A DNA stretch of 15,889 nt from Ardenticatenales bacterium (GTDB taxonomy: Bacteria > Chloroflexota > Anaerolineae > Promineifilales > Promineifilaceae), in assembly GCA_020634515.1 (NCBI GenBank), contig JACKBL010000014.1:1-15889 (forward strand), given 5' to 3'. How positions within the stretch are numbered: the first letter of the stretch is position 1; each line of letters starts with the position of its first letter. Shown piece by piece: positions 15,001-15,889 of the stretch. Under the pieces are notes generated by a model, which saw nothing but the letters and a program-made list of their open reading frames with translations, searched no databases and was not told the DNA's origin. A program made the translations under genes and the position numbers.

Positions 15001-15501
15001 GATGACCCCCTTGCCCTGCAAAATGGCCTCATATTGGGGCGTATTGCCCAACTGGGCCAGTTCCTGGCGCAGTTTCTGCCAGAAGGCATCCTGATCGGCA
15101 GGGGCGAGGCTGTCCTGGGCTGCGGTGAACGTGTCAAATCGGGCGTTGATGGCGTCGAGAGCGGTCAGCAGTTCCCCGCGCGCGGCCACATTCTCCCGAA
15201 TCCAGGCAATGACGTCGTTTTCCGTGACCGGGGCGGCGCGGTCACGCCAGCGTTGTAGTTGTTCCGCGATCAAGTTGGAGCCGACGCCGCCGGCGACGCT
15301 GCCCAGCGCGATGTAGAGGGAAGCGGGTAGTTGCCCCGGCGGCGCCTGGGCGGCAGCTTCCACCAGCGGCCAGAGGGCCAGGCCGGCCACTGTTCCATAG
15401 GTAACGTAGGAGACGTTATCGCGGTTGAACCACTGCTTAAACTGTTGCTTTAGTTTGGCGAGGCCAAGCGCGCGCCAGATTTTTTCGTCAATATTGCTCA
15501 T
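12073..15501 (-). CDS. DGR-diversified NACHT/STAND protein with C-terminal FGE-sulfatase (C-type lectin fold) domain
   Basis: An 1142-aa signalling protein. Residues ~34-52 and ~60-80 are hydrophobic and could form a membrane hairpin. A linker with GVIVQGEGAAVGDIFTGTGN (165-184) and LRRTYLGRLLEQTRFLPLSGID (209-230) leads into the NTPase: Walker A GDPGSGKST (299-307), Walker B LLLLDGLDE (~408-416), sensor ARILVTSRVYAY and helical NACHT-associated segments. The FGE-sulfatase domain begins near 805 (MPFCYVPPGPFQMGE, YPVTNAQF, LPSEAEWEKGARGG, VGNVWEWTRS) and ends GGSW (1100-1103)...GFRV (1128-1131). The Cys found after GGSF in true formylglycine-generating enzymes is absent, so a ligand-binding role is likelier. 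VR covers residues ~1110-1135. AGGAG precedes the ATG at 15501 by 7 nt. STAND proteins oligomerise on ligand sensing; the effector output is unknown. Confidence 0.93.
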   Translation of the reverse strand: MSNIDEKIWRALGLAKLKQQFKQWFNRDNVSYVTYGTVAGLALWPLVEAAAQAPPGQLPASLYIALGSVAGGVGSNLIAEQLQRWRDRAAPVTENDVIAWIRENVAARGELLTALDAINARFDTFTAAQDSLAPADQDAFWQKLRQELAQLGNTPQYEAILQGKGVIVQGEGAAVGDIFTGTGNTKVNGPYYEHYHEAAPGEAVDLHSLRRTYLGRLLEQTRFLPLSGIDRASVEETTETQNAGRLPLKTVYTALLTTSSEGGPFGGEMPGLLGRGQGKAAPISALRQLDRQQHLVLLGDPGSGKSTFANFVAACLAGAGLDHAEINLDLLTHPLPDEKGDDEAERQPWSHGPLLPLLVTLRDLAAEGLPAPQEAATADHLWAFLENHGGTPAFTPYLKQEFEQRGGLLLLDGLDEVPEADRRRRQIRDLVADLKATLPHARILVTSRVYAYQHQEWTLSGFTATLLAPFSWGQIRRFIDRWYTYTAALRGWTENKARQDAAHLRETIAARAELRDLAERPLLLTLMTSLHAWRGGTLPGKRAQLYDETVDLLLDKWENLRAVKDPATGRPLNKSLAEMLKVGRDPLRDLLQKLAYEAHAAQPDPASGQAVDIPENVLINALLSVSKREDLQPRLLEAYLRDRAGLLIDRGGGVYTFPHRTFQEFLAACYAADRQRSEAMTTAARSDPSRWREVLLLSVAHASKSYTGAVWDFVPCLCLEEADTLADGRLTETEAWGAHLAGLALAEVAIDPTDVGARDKPVLRRVRERLLLAMRDGRLPAVERAQASVSLARLGDPRRQVLEVDAMPFCYVPPGPFQMGEDQEYQEDDPNIQAILNSVRPRHEVDIPYGYWLGQYPVTNAQFQAFVEEGGYEDERNWEEAIAHGFWKAGAAQGYTWLAETRNWEWRTLDRPHDYGHPFNLPNHPVVGVNWYEALAFTRWLTRRWQAAGILPGAAADVEWRVCLPSEAEWEKGARGGAALPETPPVAALAGLPTLTPLSRLRRAAADEPAWGPEQANQRSSKIEATSGVGCFPAGRSPYGCEEMVGNVWEWTRSLYGRYDAEKSRGGTWTFDPLYAYPYRPDDGRERPDRDSYWGRILRGGSWADDQPWPRCGSRSRLNPYLRSGLDGFRVCARPHFPASGR
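12098..12175 (-). repeat. DGR variable repeat (VR) in the target gene
   Basis: The 78-bp partner of the TR, encoding the ligand-facing tip of the lectin-fold domain. TR-to-VR codon changes: 1116 AAC to TCC (Ser), 1117 CAT to CGT (Arg), 1118 AAC to CTC (Leu), 1119 AAC unchanged (Asn), 1121 AAC to TAC (Tyr), 1122 AAC to CTC (Leu), 1124 AAC to TCC (Ser), 1125 GAC to GGC (Gly), 1126 AAC to CTC (Leu), 1127 AAC to GAC (Asp). P1120 and R1123 have adenine-free codons and are fixed. No mismatch occurs outside adenines. Confidence 0.96.
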
Positions 15502-15889
15502 GAGCCAGCTCCTGTCTCAATGTGCTGTAGTACCTTATCCATCAAGTTCTTGTTTTGTGTACAAGCATTTTTTCCGACACGAATTTCACCAAGGACACGA
15601 ATTGAGGTCATCTTTATTCGTGAAATTCGTGCCATTCGTGTCTGGTCTCTTCTGGTTTATTCAGGTTAGGACTGACGATGAAATAAAATACGGAATTGCA
15701 TCGTCAGTGTGGCGGACAAACGAGGATAAAACAAGTTGACGGTTGGTAATTGGCCGTTGTCAGTGGGGATATTTGTAGGAGACAACACGCGCCGCGGCGC
15801 ACCACCCACGAGTGAAAATTTCGCTTTATGAACGTGAGGCGGGTTGCCAACCCGCCCAACAAGCTATTGTGCCGTCTAGCATAAAACGT
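15502..15889. other. Gene-free region with several inverted repeats
   Basis: I see no supported gene in the last 388 bases. The part next to 15501 should carry the promoter of the DGR target gene, but no convincing -35/-10 pair stands out. Inverted repeats: CACGAATTTCAC (15578-15589) with 15620-15631, extended by GACACGAAT copies (15576-15584 and 15594-15602) matching ATTCGTGTC (15634-15642); ACTGACGATG (15671-15680) with 15699-15708; the palindrome GCGCCGCGGCGC (15789-15800); and GGCGGGTT (15838-15845) with 15849-15856. These look like dispersed intergenic repeat elements. Confidence 0.6.

Noticed and set aside
13705..15258. Long plus-strand open frame (517 codons) opposite the NACHT gene
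   Set aside because: Low-complexity Gln/Gly/Val-rich composition typical of an antisense shadow; the minus-strand frame carries Walker motifs and the FGE domain.

Overview
The window looks like a piece of a filamentous Chloroflexota (Anaerolineae/Caldilineae-like) chromosome. This is inferred from gene types and style (M28 peptidase with carboxypeptidase-regulatory repeats, FAS1 protein, NACHT/STAND protein, HNH with its small partner gene) and from GC-rich coding regions separated by repeat-laden intergenic DNA. No rRNA or tRNA gene is present to confirm the phylum.

Layout: (1) 1-1347: short tandem repeats, then a VapBC-type toxin-antitoxin operon on the minus strand with a recognisable promoter/operator and a terminator-like hairpin. 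(2) 1348-2872: a complete IS4-type insertion sequence with perfect 16-bp terminal inverted repeats and an intact YREK transposase, landed 6 bp upstream of the next gene. (3) 2879-4756, plus strand: a small helical protein overlapping a truncated HNH nuclease gene, a stretch of coding debris, a RemA-like small protein and a SAM methyltransferase. (4) 4757-5939: a perfect 15-bp hairpin and a secreted protein with two near-identical FAS1 domains (minus). (5) 6502-9322: a secreted multidomain M28 metallopeptidase (plus) ending on a bidirectional terminator shared with a convergent LutC-like gene (9321-9959, minus).

(6) 9977-15501, all minus strand: a complete diversity-generating retroelement (DGR) in the classic order target-VR, avd, TR, RT. 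The target is a 1142-aa protein with an N-terminal hydrophobic region, a NACHT-type STAND NTPase and a C-terminal FGE-sulfatase/C-type-lectin-fold domain. Its last 33 residues contain a variable repeat (12098-12175). A 78-bp template repeat (11352-11429) lies between the Avd gene and the reverse transcriptase. TR and VR differ at 14 positions and every one is an adenine in the TR coding strand, the mark of adenine-specific mutagenic retrohoming. Ten codons are exposed to mutation, eight of them AAC. The RT carries the DGR-type IGNLTSQ motif and YVDD. The element therefore appears to diversify the sensor tip of a signalling NTPase, an arrangement resembling a hypervariable immune or recognition receptor. 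Hairpins surround the TR and lie just downstream of the VR.

(7) 15502-15889: gene-free DNA with several inverted repeats.
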